64,000 bases of DNA from Kordiimonadaceae bacterium (GTDB lineage Bacteria; Pseudomonadota; Alphaproteobacteria; Sphingomonadales; Emcibacteraceae). The stretch is from NCBI GenBank assembly GCA_024236295.1, contig JACKKT010000004.1:124001-188000 (forward strand), written 5' to 3'. Shown here piece by piece: positions 44,196 to 53,614 of this stretch (positions are counted from its first letter, which is position 1; the number at the start of each line of letters is the position of its first letter). Both the position numbers and the translations under genes were made by a program. The notes under the pieces were generated by a model, which was not told where the DNA came from, made no database searches, and was given only the letters and a program-made list of their open reading frames with translations.

Positions 44196-45792
44196 CGATC
44201 CTGACCTGTTCAGTTCTTGCCACCATGTTCGGCAGGTTAATAGCTTCCTGCGGGCTAAGTCCCCAGCTCATGATCCCGACAACGGTTTTGGCCACATAGG
44301 AAATGATGTTTCGTCCTCCGGGTGAGCCGACCGCCATCAGGAAATCATTATTTTCATCAAGCACAATGGTTGGTGACATGGATGAACGGGGCCGTTTACC
44401 GGGCGCAACCGCGTTGGCGATGGGCTTGCCATCCGCATCTACATAATCGAATGAAAAATCGGTAAGCTGGTTATTAAGGATCATGCCGTCGGCCATACGG
44501 AGGGAGCCAAAATACCCTTCCACTGTAGCGGTCATGGAAACGGCATTGCCGTCAGCATCAACAATCACAAAATGGGTGGTGCCATGTGTATCGAGGGTGG
44601 CGTCCTTACCATAATCAAGGCTCGCCTGATCATTCTGGTAAGCCCAGGGATCGCCGGCAACAATATTGTCATTGGCATGATCACGGGAAATCAGCTTGGC
44701 ACGGTCTTTGATATACGCATCACTCATCAGTCCTTTAATCGGTACCTCAACAAAATCATCATCGGCGATATACTGGTTATTATCGGCATAGGTAATGCGA
44801 AGCGCTTCCGCCAGTAATGTCCAGTTCTGCGGGTCTTCTGCACCGGCCGCGGAAAATTGCGGCGCTTCGTTCAAAATGCTCATCACCATGGAAACAGAAA
44901 CCCAGGACGATGGCAGGGCGGAGCCGCAAAGTGTTGTGTTACGATATTTGCTGCAATAAGGGTCCCGCTTGACGGCGGTGTAATTGGCAAGGTCCTCAGC
45001 AGAAAGAGTGCCGCCATTTGGCATTTGCTGTGCCGCTTTGGCGATATCCTCGGCAATTTTGCCGTGGTAAAAATCATTGGGATTATTGGCAACAATTTTT
45101 AAAGTTTCGGCATATTCCGGATTTTTCAAAAGATATCCGGTCGGCAGCGGGCTGCCATCGTCTAAGTGAAGATAATCGTAGACCTCGGTCGGACCATCTT
45201 TTGGATCTTTATAAAAATAGTCTTCATATTCGACGATGGATTCGTGCATACGCGGGGAGACGGCGAACCCTTCTGTTGAATGGCGAAGGGCAGGGGCAAA
45301 CAGTTCCTTCCAGGTTAGCCTGCCATGTTCATTATGAGCCATATTAAGAACGGCAACAGCTCCCGGTGCACCAATGGACAGACCGCTGTTTTTTGCTTCG
45401 GGGAAGGATAGTTTTTTACCGTCCTTATCAAAGAACAGCTCTTTGGTTGCACCCATAGGAGCCTTTTCCCGGCCATTATAAAAATCAATTTTCTTTGTTT
45501 TGGCGTCATAATAAACCATGAAGCCGCCGCCACCGAGGCCGGAGCTTTGCGGCTCAACCAAACCCAATGTCGCCTCAACCGCAACGGCGGCATCAACGGC
45601 GTTGCCACCAGCCCTTAAAATTTCAAGACCTGCTTCCGTAGCAACCGGATTGGCGGTTACCACTATACCCACTGCCTTTGGTTGGGCCGATGCCTGTTCA
45701 TTGGCGGCATTGCTGTTGCTGCTCGTGTCATTTTGCGAGCAGCTGACAATGATAAATGTGAAAAGTAAAAAGAGTTTTTTTGAAAATTGCAT
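44011..45792 (-). CDS. ggt: gamma-glutamyltranspeptidase, probable lipoprotein
   Basis: A 593-residue Ntn-hydrolase precursor. The N-terminus ends in a lipobox-like FIIVSCSQND, so the enzyme may be membrane-anchored in the periplasm. AVATEATLGLVEPQSSGLGGG-type and SPGGRNIISY motifs are family marks; the autocatalytic cleavage and nucleophile threonine is in HGTTHFVIVDADGNAVSMT. It transfers or hydrolyses the gamma-glutamyl group of glutathione. Ribosome site GGGAGA. It is 18 bases after the FAD/NAD(P)-protein gene, likely one operon with it and the Lrp gene. Its last 185 bases are duplicated at the left island border. Confidence 0.93.
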   Translation of the reverse strand: MQFSKKLFLLFTFIIVSCSQNDTSSNSNAANEQASAQPKAVGIVVTANPVATEAGLEILRAGGNAVDAAVAVEATLGLVEPQSSGLGGGGFMVYYDAKTKKIDFYNGREKAPMGATKELFFDKDGKKLSFPEAKNSGLSIGAPGAVAVLNMAHNEHGRLTWKELFAPALRHSTEGFAVSPRMHESIVEYEDYFYKDPKDGPTEVYDYLHLDDGSPLPTGYLLKNPEYAETLKIVANNPNDFYHGKIAEDIAKAAQQMPNGGTLSAEDLANYTAVKRDPYCSKYRNTTLCGSALPSSWVSVSMVMSILNEAPQFSAAGAEDPQNWTLLAEALRITYADNNQYIADDDFVEVPIKGLMSDAYIKDRAKLISRDHANDNIVAGDPWAYQNDQASLDYGKDATLDTHGTTHFVIVDADGNAVSMTATVEGYFGSLRMADGMILNNQLTDFSFDYVDADGKPIANAVAPGKRPRSSMSPTIVLDENNDFLMAVGSPGGRNIISYVAKTVVGIMSWGLSPQEAINLPNMVARTEQVRIEKNRAKPEIIQALRDYGLDVFESEGEISGLSAVLKLKDGTLQGGADPRREGTVGILYDNEL

Positions 45793-45810
45793 AATCTGTT
45801 CTCCCTGAAT

Positions 45811-47400
45811 TTATTCATTAAACAGCGATTTAAGGATTCGGTCAACAATTGTGGCCATAATTATGGCGCCGCTGGTATAAAAGCCTGGCCCCCATAGCAG
45901 CATGGACGCCAGGTGTATATTTTTAGATCCTAAAAGCCGGAAATTTGCCATATCTACATCAGCCCCCGGCATTTCCGTACCGCCGCATTTATAGGGTTCG
46001 ATCAGCCCTTTTGCCGCCATATTTTTAATAAGGGTCGGTTGGGCATCGCTTTTAATATTGCGCTCAACATTACCTGTGGTGTTAACCAGAATTTTTGTGT
46101 TCTCAACTCCGAAATCATGGGCAATAGCATAGGTATCATTCTCATGGTTATAGGTGACGGATTTAACACCCTTAATGATTTTAAGTCGTCCTGCCTTGTG
46201 CAGGGCGAGCAGACGTTCAGCCGTTAAAATCGGGCAGGATGCTTCATAAGTCAGTGTTGCCGTTTCATAATTTTTGCGGAATCTTTTTTCCTCGTCTGCG
46301 CTGACAAGGTGTGCGGCAAAAATATCCCAAAGCTCAAGCCCGGCATCGCCGAATATATCCACCAGAATATTACGTGCGCTGCCGCTGATGGCTGTGTCCA
46401 GATCTTTGGATAAAATTTCCGCGGCCCGCTTATCAACGTCCTCGGCACTTTTACATCCTTCGTATGGCTCAAGAATTTCCCGCCACGGTGTATCACCACC
46501 ATTCAGCTCACAGTCTTTTTTGATAGCCGTCGCTATATCTTCAAGTTTAAGGCCGCTATCCGGTTTAATGGAGGAAAGATAGTCAACGTTGAAATGTTTG
46601 CGTGTTACTGTTTTGGTCTTTCGGCTTTTCATTTTTTTAAGCCGGCCGCTGCGCGAACAAAGCACAACATGTCTTTGATTGGTGCCGGGAATAAATTCAA
46701 GTTTACCGTCCGGATTTCGTTCAAACCGGCTACCGGTTCTTTCTGAATAAAGCCGCCCGACGACATCAAAGGCACTTAGTGAAGCACCAAGTATATGAAT
46801 TGTTCCCTCCATCGGGATTTTATCCAGTGAAGGTTCATTCAGGTGATCGCGAAAATAAAGCGCATTTGAGCCGGCAGGAGGGCTTTCATAAACATCCCTG
46901 CCCGGGCAGTGTCCGGTGGTCAGGATAACTTTATCCGCCAGAATGTTGCCGTCCTGCCATTGAATACTGACTTTACCGTTAGCCATTTCTGAAATATCGG
47001 TGACTTCATTTGGTATCAGATTGATTTTGATATTCTTTATTGCGGCATTGGTCAGAGTTGTTCTGAAGACATCCTCAAGAAAATAGCCGTAATAACGCCG
47101 GGATATATTGCCGCGATCTTCAATTTCCGGCAGGGAAACCCCGTCGGGCAATGGCGGGCTTGTGCGCAACCAGTTGATAAAAGCGCGTCTGTTATCCGGT
47201 GTAAGGCAGAGAGTGTCATTGGTGTTGTTCAGAAGATAATCTGCGCATTCATCACTTTTATAAGGAAGTCCAGGGCCGTAAATGCCACTGGTTTCAAAAA
47301 TGGTGATTTCTTCTACCGGATATTTATCCACCAACTGATAAAAAGCGCTGGTCCCTGTAAAACCGCAACCGATCAGAGCAATATGTTTTGGGCTGCTCAT
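45811..47400 (-). CDS. FAD/NAD(P)-binding protein, YdhS-like (COG4529)
   Basis: A 529-residue flavoprotein. The N-terminal dinucleotide fold is IALIGCGFTGTSAFYQL; the block SGIYGPGLPYKSDECADYLLNNT is typical of the YdhS/COG4529 family, and a second NAD(P) site is around HILGASLSAFDVVGRL. These are related to lysine/ornithine N-hydroxylases but their reaction is unknown. The start overlaps the Lrp-type gene stop by 4 bases, and ggt follows 18 bases later, hinting at an amino-acid or glutathione-derived substrate. Confidence 0.82.
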   Translation of the reverse strand: MSSPKHIALIGCGFTGTSAFYQLVDKYPVEEITIFETSGIYGPGLPYKSDECADYLLNNTNDTLCLTPDNRRAFINWLRTSPPLPDGVSLPEIEDRGNISRRYYGYFLEDVFRTTLTNAAIKNIKINLIPNEVTDISEMANGKVSIQWQDGNILADKVILTTGHCPGRDVYESPPAGSNALYFRDHLNEPSLDKIPMEGTIHILGASLSAFDVVGRLYSERTGSRFERNPDGKLEFIPGTNQRHVVLCSRSGRLKKMKSRKTKTVTRKHFNVDYLSSIKPDSGLKLEDIATAIKKDCELNGGDTPWREILEPYEGCKSAEDVDKRAAEILSKDLDTAISGSARNILVDIFGDAGLELWDIFAAHLVSADEEKRFRKNYETATLTYEASCPILTAERLLALHKAGRLKIIKGVKSVTYNHENDTYAIAHDFGVENTKILVNTTGNVERNIKSDAQPTLIKNMAAKGLIEPYKCGGTEMPGADVDMANFRLLGSKNIHLASMLLWGPGFYTSGAIIMATIVDRILKSLFNE

Positions 47401-47855
47401 TCCTCTGACCTTTCAATCAGTACTTCTGTTGTTTCCTTCATGGTTTCAAGAACAATCATTGATTCCGTACTTGTCACTGCGGGCAGTTTTTTAACCCTGT
47501 CATGAAGAAATCTCTGTAGTGCGCTTGTATCAGCGACGCGGACTTTCACCATATAGGAATGGGCGCCGCTGATATGATGAATTTCCTGAATTTCTGGAAA
47601 TGTGGAGAGTTTTCTGACAGCATCATCTTCACCATCATAACTCATATCAACGAGAATCAGGGCGCAAAGCTTTGCCCCAACTTTTATGGGGTCCAATACA
47701 CCTCGCCATTCTTTAATGATGCCGGATGCAGAAAGCCTTCGTACCCTTTCATTGGCAGTGGAAACTGAAACGCCAACTGCATTGGCCATTTCTGCACTGG
47801 AGGTACGGCCATCTTTCTGAATTATTTCGGCTATTTTACGATCTGTAATATCCAT
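47397..47855 (-). CDS. Lrp/AsnC-family transcriptional regulator
   Basis: A 152-residue regulator: N-terminal winged helix (DITDRKIAEIIQKDGRTSSAEMANAVGVSVSTANERVRRL) and C-terminal RAM ligand-binding/oligomerisation domain (VRVADTSALQRFLHDRVKKL). Family members form octamers that respond to amino acids. It heads a probable operon with the FAD/NAD(P) protein (4-base overlap) and ggt. Candidate binding sites lie just upstream, consistent with autoregulation. Confidence 0.9.
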   Translation of the reverse strand: MDITDRKIAEIIQKDGRTSSAEMANAVGVSVSTANERVRRLSASGIIKEWRGVLDPIKVGAKLCALILVDMSYDGEDDAVRKLSTFPEIQEIHHISGAHSYMVKVRVADTSALQRFLHDRVKKLPAVTSTESMIVLETMKETTEVLIERSEE

Positions 47856-47865
47856 AACAATAAAA

Positions 47866-47920
47866 TTTCCTGATTATTCATAATATTTCAGGAAAAATAA
47901 TTGTTTTAAGTAATATTTCA
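47866..47920. promoter_or_regulatory. repeated sites upstream of the Lrp-type regulator
   Basis: A long inverted repeat TTTCCTGA...TCAGGAAA (47866-47895) overlaps one of two direct copies of TAATATTTCA (47881 and 47911), spaced 30 bases, near three helical turns. Such phased AT-rich elements are typical for Lrp-type binding and would permit autoregulation. Not experimentally supported. Confidence 0.4.
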
Positions 47921-47930
47921 AGAAAAAATT

Positions 47931-48890
47931 TTAATAATTTATTGCGGCGCCAGTTAAAGATGCTGTTTCAGACATAACAATATGTACAGGAATCTTTTTT
48001 ACATAGCTGCTCATTGGACCTTTATCAGTAAAGAGTTCGATAAATCTGTCCCTGTCAATCAGGTCAGTAATATGGGGAATTATCCCGCCGCCAATATAAA
48101 TTCCGCCCCGGCTACCCTGAGCGAGGGCTATATCGCCAGCTACACTTGCCAAAATATCCAGAAATAAACTCACTGTTTTTACTGATATTTCACAACTGCC
48201 ATCCCTTGCCTTTTTGGTAATTTCATGAGCTGCTATATTATTTTTTTCCTTATGGCTAAGAAATTCATATATGCGGATCAGCCCAGGACCGGACAGAAAT
48301 GTTTCAGTTGAAATATGTTTGATTTTATTAGCAAAAAAACTAAGTAAATCTTGTTCGATTTTTGATTTTGGTGCAAAGGACATATGACCAATTTCTGTTG
48401 AGATAGTACGGATGGTTGCTCGTTGACGAATACCAATCGCAGCACCAAGACCCGAACCTACACCAAATGCGCTGAAAGGTGCTTCTGCTAGCCCATTATC
48501 AAACGGTGTAACGGTTTCAAGCTCGCCTGCGTCAAGCCGGGGTATTGCCCTGATGAGCGCTTCATAGTCGTTGAGCAGGGTTACATGTTCGAAATTAAAT
48601 TTTTGCTCTATATCCCGTGCGTTTATATCCCAATTAAAATGCCAGAGATTTCCATTACTTTCGGTCATTTCGCCGGCAATAGAAAAGCGCGCCCATTTAG
48701 GAATTTCACAATCCAGACCTTTCAAATAAGCAGAAAGAAGATCATTAAAATTATTATAGTCTTTACAGGGGAAAATACCGATTTCCTTTAGCTTAATTCC
48801 ATCTATATTTTCCGGCTGGTTCGAAAATTCCGCTATGGCGAAACGGCCGTTGGTTCCACCGACATCAGAAACGATCATATGATTGATCAT
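47931..48890 (-). CDS. glk: glucokinase
   Basis: A 319-residue sugar kinase of the bacterial glucokinase family. Visible motifs are the phosphate-1 loop VSDVGGTNGRFAIAE, VTLLNDYEAL, the GVGSGLGAA loop, TEIGHMSFAP and FLSGPGL, as well as GGIYIGGGI. It phosphorylates glucose with ATP. Ribosome site AAGGGAT before ATG 48890. It is divergent from a sodium/sugar-type symporter gene across 74 bases, which fits uptake plus phosphorylation of a hexose, followed probably by Entner-Doudoroff metabolism. Confidence 0.9.
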   Translation of the reverse strand: MINHMIVSDVGGTNGRFAIAEFSNQPENIDGIKLKEIGIFPCKDYNNFNDLLSAYLKGLDCEIPKWARFSIAGEMTESNGNLWHFNWDINARDIEQKFNFEHVTLLNDYEALIRAIPRLDAGELETVTPFDNGLAEAPFSAFGVGSGLGAAIGIRQRATIRTISTEIGHMSFAPKSKIEQDLLSFFANKIKHISTETFLSGPGLIRIYEFLSHKEKNNIAAHEITKKARDGSCEISVKTVSLFLDILASVAGDIALAQGSRGGIYIGGGIIPHITDLIDRDRFIELFTDKGPMSSYVKKIPVHIVMSETASLTGAAINY

Positions 48891-48964
48891 TAATTATCCC
48901 TTATTACTCAATTGCCTATTTGACTTTATTATGGGATAACAGAATAAAAAAGAATAGGGAAAAT

Positions 48965-50584
48965 ATGCTGGCAGTAATTTCATTCATAGGCTTTACCGGC
49001 CTGGTGGCGCTTATTTCTTACCTTAAAACCAGAAATGATGTGATGGCAACGTCGGATGATTATTTTCTCGGCGGGCGAAGTCTTACTGCATGGGTGATTG
49101 CCGGATCACTGATCCTTACCAATTTGTCCACTGAACATTTAATTGGGTTGAATGCTGATGCTTTTGCTCACACGGTAGCCGTTATGGCGTGGGAGACTAC
49201 GGCTGCACTGGCTATGGTACTAACGGCATTATATTTCCTGCCAAAATATTTAAAACGCGGCCTGACCACAATTCCGGAATACTTGTCGCTCAGATATGAT
49301 CAGAATACGCGATTCATTGCCACAGTTCTATTTCTTTTTTCTTATGTGGTGGCTATTTTACCAGTGGTGCTGTTATTTGGAGCAGCAGGTCTGGAAAGTC
49401 TGTTTGATGTGTCCGGCGTGCTTGGGGTCAGCAAATCATCAGCTGTCTGGATTATGGTTTGGGCGATTGGTACACTTGGTTCACTTTACGCCATTTTTGG
49501 CGGACTTAAGGCCGTTGCAATATCCGACACTATAAATGGTATCGGCTTTCTGGCGGTTGGTCTGATTGTTCCGGCCCTTGCACTTTTCTATGTCGGGGAT
49601 GGGAATATATTTAATGGTCTGGAAACTGTATATCAAAGTGCGCCGGAAAAATTTGATATTACAGGTGATGAGCCGGGCTCTTTTTTACCGTTTGGTGTTC
49701 TTTTTACGGGAATGATTGTCAACCAGATCTTTTTCTGGTGCACGAACCAGTCAATAATACAACGTGCATTAGGGGCCAAAAACCTTGCCGAAGGTCAAAA
49801 AGGGGTTCTGATTGCGGCATGTTTTAAACTGCTTGGACCGGTTGCGATCGTGCTGCCTGGTGTCATTGCCTATTATCTATTTAAGGATCAAATTGGCCCT
49901 GGGCAATCTATGCTGGCCTATCCGATGTTGGTAAAGGAAATTTTGCCAGCGCCGATGGTCGGTTTTTTTGCGGCGGTGATGGTGGGCGCTGTACTCAGTA
50001 CTTTTAACAGTGTATTGAACAGTTCAGCCACCCTTTTCAGTCAGGGTATTTATCATATTTTTATGAACAAGCAAGCAACCGGTCGTCAGATGGTCTGGTC
50101 AGGTCGCGTCTGCAGCATACTGCTGGCAATAATTGCCATGATCGCAGCGCCGATGATTGATACCAGTGGCAGTCTTTATAATTACCTGCAAAAAATCAAT
50201 GCGACCTTTTTTGGGCCAATGCTTGCTGTTATTTTACTTGGACTTCTTACTAAACACGTGACCGCACGTTCGGCAAAAGTCGGCATGATTTTTGGGCCGG
50301 TCCTGTTTTATCTGCTAACAGGAACCTTTGATGAACCGGTGCAGAATTTTGCCAAAAATCTGTTTGGCACTAAGGATAGCATTCATTTCCTTCATTTCCT
50401 GGCTCTGGTATTTATTCTGACATCAGTTTTGATGCTGATTATCAGCAAACTTAAACCGGAAGTCACAAATGAACCTATCAGTCATGCGGCAAAAGTTGAC
50501 ATGACGCCCTGGAAATACGTCAAACCGGCAAGTCTTGTTATTTCTATTTTGGTTATTGCGATCTATGTTTCTTTGGCGCGATAG
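48965..50584 (+). CDS. sodium/solute symporter (SSS family), probable sugar transporter
   Basis: A 539-residue membrane protein with about 13-14 hydrophobic segments; first segment MLAVISFIGFTGLVALISY, followed by TSDDYFLGGRSLTAWVIAGSL typical of the SSS family. The TEHLIGLNADAFAHTVAVMAWE stretch resembles the SGLT-like branch that cotransports sugars with sodium. Start at ATG 48965 with AGGGAAA; the further upstream TTG lacks a site. Its divergent neighbour is glucokinase, so glucose or a related hexose is the inferred substrate. Confidence 0.87.
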   Translation: MLAVISFIGFTGLVALISYLKTRNDVMATSDDYFLGGRSLTAWVIAGSLILTNLSTEHLIGLNADAFAHTVAVMAWETTAALAMVLTALYFLPKYLKRGLTTIPEYLSLRYDQNTRFIATVLFLFSYVVAILPVVLLFGAAGLESLFDVSGVLGVSKSSAVWIMVWAIGTLGSLYAIFGGLKAVAISDTINGIGFLAVGLIVPALALFYVGDGNIFNGLETVYQSAPEKFDITGDEPGSFLPFGVLFTGMIVNQIFFWCTNQSIIQRALGAKNLAEGQKGVLIAACFKLLGPVAIVLPGVIAYYLFKDQIGPGQSMLAYPMLVKEILPAPMVGFFAAVMVGAVLSTFNSVLNSSATLFSQGIYHIFMNKQATGRQMVWSGRVCSILLAIIAMIAAPMIDTSGSLYNYLQKINATFFGPMLAVILLGLLTKHVTARSAKVGMIFGPVLFYLLTGTFDEPVQNFAKNLFGTKDSIHFLHFLALVFILTSVLMLIISKLKPEVTNEPISHAAKVDMTPWKYVKPASLVISILVIAIYVSLAR

Positions 50585-50734
50585 GAGCAGTGAATAAAAT
50601 AATTGTGATTGCATATTCACGCTTATTTGAATTTTTTCCATTTTTATATTAGACTAAGTTCCAATGTTTGGGAATTATGCGCCATTTTGTTCATTGAAAT
50701 TGTGCGCAATGTTAGGTGTTTTAGGGAATAAGTT

Positions 50735-51955
50735 ATGAGTATTTTTAGGTCTTTCCGGTTAATTTTCAGAAAAATAACACTGTTCTTATTTTGCTTTGCG
50801 GCATCAACGATCCAGGCATTTGCGATAAACAATAAAAATACCTGTGAAAGCGAAAGTGCCATTATCACTTCTGACTATGACGGCGGTGGTATGAGCCAGT
50901 GCAGTTCAATTATTCCAACTATTTTCAGAGTGGTTATCGCCCCGGAAGACGAAAATGCCGAGCAAAGACCACCGTGGTATTCATTTAAAATCACCAATAA
51001 AGATAAAGAAATGGTGATTGTTGATGTCAATTATATTAAAGCAGAGCACCAGTTTGACCCGAAAATCAGTACTGACGGTGTAAACTGGTCAAGATTATCC
51101 AAAGATAGCTTCAATATGAGTGATAACGGGCATCGATTTCAGATGTTTCTGCCAGCAATGGATAGACCATTTTATATATCTGCGCAGCCTATTTTTGATG
51201 GTGCGCAATATGACAGATGGACGGATAGCCTTGTTGCAAGAGGCGCAGTGAAAAAAAGCCCAATTGGTACATCTGGCCAGGGAAGACCCATTTATAAAAT
51301 TCAGAGCGACAGTGGTCTAAATACAGGAAAATATTTATTCCTGATTGGCCGCCAGCATCCTGTTGAAGTAACGGGTGCTTATGCCATGCAGTCTTTTGTT
51401 GATACCATTTATTCAGATACGCCGCTAGCGCGCGAATTTCGAAAACAATATGGTGTTATATCGATACCATTGGTAAATCCCGATGGTGTCGCGCTAGGCT
51501 ATTGGCGTCATGCCACCGGTAAGCTTGATACGAACTGGGACTGGGGACAGTTTGGCCAGAAAGAAACAAGGGTAATTTCGGAGGAGCTGAAAAAATTCAA
51601 AACCAGAGGTACGCTCGAACTGTTTATAGATTTTCATGGCACCTATGATAATGAATTATACACACAATTCGGAAAGATGGGAGAATGGCCAAGCAGCTTC
51701 ACCAGAAAATGGACAAGTGCGGTAAAGGCAAGGTTGCCGAATTATTATTATGATCATAAAAAATTCAGTTTCACTGAAAGAAAACCGGGTTCAACAGAAG
51801 GCGGTTCGGCCAACCAGTATGTTTATAATTTGCTTGGAACAACGACACTTATTTATGAAGAAGGTGAAAACACACCAAAAGACTTTGTCCAGCAAAAAGC
51901 GCAGGTTGTTGCTGAAGAAATTATGAGAGTGCTGCTGACTTCTGGGACCAATTAA
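50735..51955 (+). CDS. exported M14-family zinc carboxypeptidase
   Basis: A 406-residue protein with signal peptide (KITLFLFCFAASTIQAFA). Residues about 60-160 form a beta-rich N-terminal domain as in cytosolic-carboxypeptidase-like M14 enzymes; the catalytic domain has GRQHPVEVTG (zinc ligands His208, Glu211), DFHGTYDNELY (His301) and TLIYEEGENT (general base Glu near 375). It removes C-terminal residues from peptides. Ribosome site AGGGAA. It is alone on the plus strand between the symporter and a minus-strand operon. Confidence 0.85.
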   Translation: MSIFRSFRLIFRKITLFLFCFAASTIQAFAINNKNTCESESAIITSDYDGGGMSQCSSIIPTIFRVVIAPEDENAEQRPPWYSFKITNKDKEMVIVDVNYIKAEHQFDPKISTDGVNWSRLSKDSFNMSDNGHRFQMFLPAMDRPFYISAQPIFDGAQYDRWTDSLVARGAVKKSPIGTSGQGRPIYKIQSDSGLNTGKYLFLIGRQHPVEVTGAYAMQSFVDTIYSDTPLAREFRKQYGVISIPLVNPDGVALGYWRHATGKLDTNWDWGQFGQKETRVISEELKKFKTRGTLELFIDFHGTYDNELYTQFGKMGEWPSSFTRKWTSAVKARLPNYYYDHKKFSFTERKPGSTEGGSANQYVYNLLGTTTLIYEEGENTPKDFVQQKAQVVAEEIMRVLLTSGTN

Positions 51956-51991
51956 ATTCGGCCAAATATGTAATATATTGCTGAATTATGA

Positions 51992-53020
51992 TTATGTTTT
52001 ATTCCTAAGACTTTCATATAGGATAAATGCTTTATCTAATTTATTTTTGTCAATGTCTTCGACAATTTCTTTTTCTCTTAGAATAAAATTATGTACTGGT
52101 GTTTTTTCTATTCCCGCCAGATGAGATATATTCTTCCAGACGTCTTTATTTTTGCAGAGGTCTTCATAACAGATAAAATGAACATCCTTCGATGCAGTGT
52201 TTCTTATGCCATCATACGTATTGATCCATAAATCCAACCAATAGTTAAAATCATCTATATTTTGATTTTTCGAGGATTGATTTCCAAAATCAAAGATTTT
52301 ATGTCCGGATCCAAATTCAAAATGCCCCAGCCAATCCATATATTTGCGCGTGAATTGATTCTGATTTTGTAATTTAATAAATAATTTGTGTTGATAAAAA
52401 AGAGAATTGGCATGCGTTAATGGATTACGGAAAGGAACCAGTATTAGGGCCGACGGAAAGGCTTTCCTTATTGCTGGAAGCCTTAGAATATTGTTGTTAT
52501 TTTTTGAAAGATAGAATTTTGCATCGGTCTTTCCAGATAAAATAATCAGGGAAACATATTGTCTGAACTTAGCTATAATTTCCTGACTGACATGATAAGG
52601 AATAAGTCGGTCTTTTTTTATATATTCGCTACCGGTAAAAATTCGCCAAAATACTTCTTCCAAAGCTTCGGGACTATCGGGGCTAATTTTTATCCCATCA
52701 CCATGCATGCGCTCACTTTGTTCATAGGATTTATGTGAAGAAGAGGAAAATTTTTGCCATATATTAGGAGCCAAAACAAATGGCATATCCTGATAGGTTA
52801 GTGATCGATAACGAACTGTATCATATAGTTGCCTCATTAAAATTGTGGTACCGGATCTTGCTAATCCGGCGATGAAAATATGTTGAAGTGGGCTTACGTT
52901 CGCGATTTCATGTTTATATAATCGCAAATTAAGGTCAAAACTCATCTCGGCAAATGCAGTATTTTGCAGAGCCAAACGATGAAGAATTTTATCTAAAAAA
53001 TTATAGTGACCTTTTTGCAA
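51992..53020 (-). CDS. PAPS-dependent sulfotransferase-like protein
   Basis: A 342-residue protein with the PAPS-binding P-loop-like segment IFIAGLARSGTTILMRQLYDT and a second block VPFRNPLTHANSLFYQHKL that corresponds to the 3'-phosphate-binding region. Sulfotransferases move sulfate from PAPS to hydroxyl or amino groups of glycans or small molecules. It is the last of four overlapping or near-contiguous minus-strand genes and overlaps the preceding gene by 20 bases. The acceptor is unknown; lipid, glycan or exopolysaccharide sulfation would fit the membrane-protein neighbours. Confidence 0.82.
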   Translation of the reverse strand: MQKGHYNFLDKILHRLALQNTAFAEMSFDLNLRLYKHEIANVSPLQHIFIAGLARSGTTILMRQLYDTVRYRSLTYQDMPFVLAPNIWQKFSSSSHKSYEQSERMHGDGIKISPDSPEALEEVFWRIFTGSEYIKKDRLIPYHVSQEIIAKFRQYVSLIILSGKTDAKFYLSKNNNNILRLPAIRKAFPSALILVPFRNPLTHANSLFYQHKLFIKLQNQNQFTRKYMDWLGHFEFGSGHKIFDFGNQSSKNQNIDDFNYWLDLWINTYDGIRNTASKDVHFICYEDLCKNKDVWKNISHLAGIEKTPVHNFILREKEIVEDIDKNKLDKAFILYESLRNKT

Positions 53021-53378
53021 AATATTGCCTTGCTAAAAAATAGAAAGTTGCAACAACACTTGTGAATATAATGCCCTTTAATGACAGTATTAAGGAATTG
53101 ATTTCGAATTGAAGTTGCTGAAAAATAAAAATAATTAATCCAATTGTCAGAAAATCAATCACAAAATATCCAGAAAGTAATATAGTTTGCCACAGTAATT
53201 TACCAGAATATGCTGAAAAAGCCTTCTCTTTCCATGTGTCAGAAATATGTTTTGATGTCAAAATGGCTGAAGATTTTTTACCAATATCAGAAATGATACG
53301 GATTGATTTTTCTACGGGCAGTCTTGCAAGTATCTCTACAAACAAGCAACTGATAATAGTGAGCATAAGCCAGATCAT
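53001..53378 (-). CDS. small membrane protein of the sulfotransferase operon
   Basis: A 125-residue protein with three hydrophobic stretches (MIWLMLTIISCLFVEILARLP; LLSGYFVIDFLTIGLIIFIFQQLQF; LKGIIFTSVVATFYFLARQYF) and a charged central segment. No known family recognised. It starts 5 bases after the preceding gene and ends inside the sulfotransferase gene, so all are probably one transcript. A role as scaffold or channel of the sulfation system is speculative. Confidence 0.65.
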   Translation of the reverse strand: MIWLMLTIISCLFVEILARLPVEKSIRIISDIGKKSSAILTSKHISDTWKEKAFSAYSGKLLWQTILLSGYFVIDFLTIGLIIFIFQQLQFEINSLILSLKGIIFTSVVATFYFLARQYFAKRSL

Positions 53379-53383
53379 GGCTT

Positions 53384-53614
53384 TTAATCTTCCCCGGATG
53401 GGTTCTGATTATCATCAGAATTTTTTGATTTAAATTTGCGGATAAGTCTTTTAATCGGATACCAGAAAAAAGATAATATGCTCAGAAAAAAGGCACCTAT
53501 AATACCGAGAACGACAACGATTGCGCCCAGGCTTGATCCAGGTCCACCATAGGCACTGGCCAAATTCGGAAAAAATATCAGTATAAAAACAATATAATTG
53601 ATTAATTTATACAA
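53384..53614 (-). CDS. small signal-peptide membrane protein
   Basis: A 76-residue protein: signal-like start (VFILIFFPNLASAYGGPG), then a glycine-rich TM helix (LGAIVVVLGIIGAFFLSIL), and a basic cytoplasmic tail (RLIRKFKSKN) that ends acidic. Architecture resembles small membrane partners of polysaccharide enzymes. It overlaps the end of the ASST-like gene by 13 bases. No family name can be given. Confidence 0.65.
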   Translation of the reverse strand: MYKLINYIVFILIFFPNLASAYGGPGSSLGAIVVVLGIIGAFFLSILSFFWYPIKRLIRKFKSKNSDDNQNPSGED

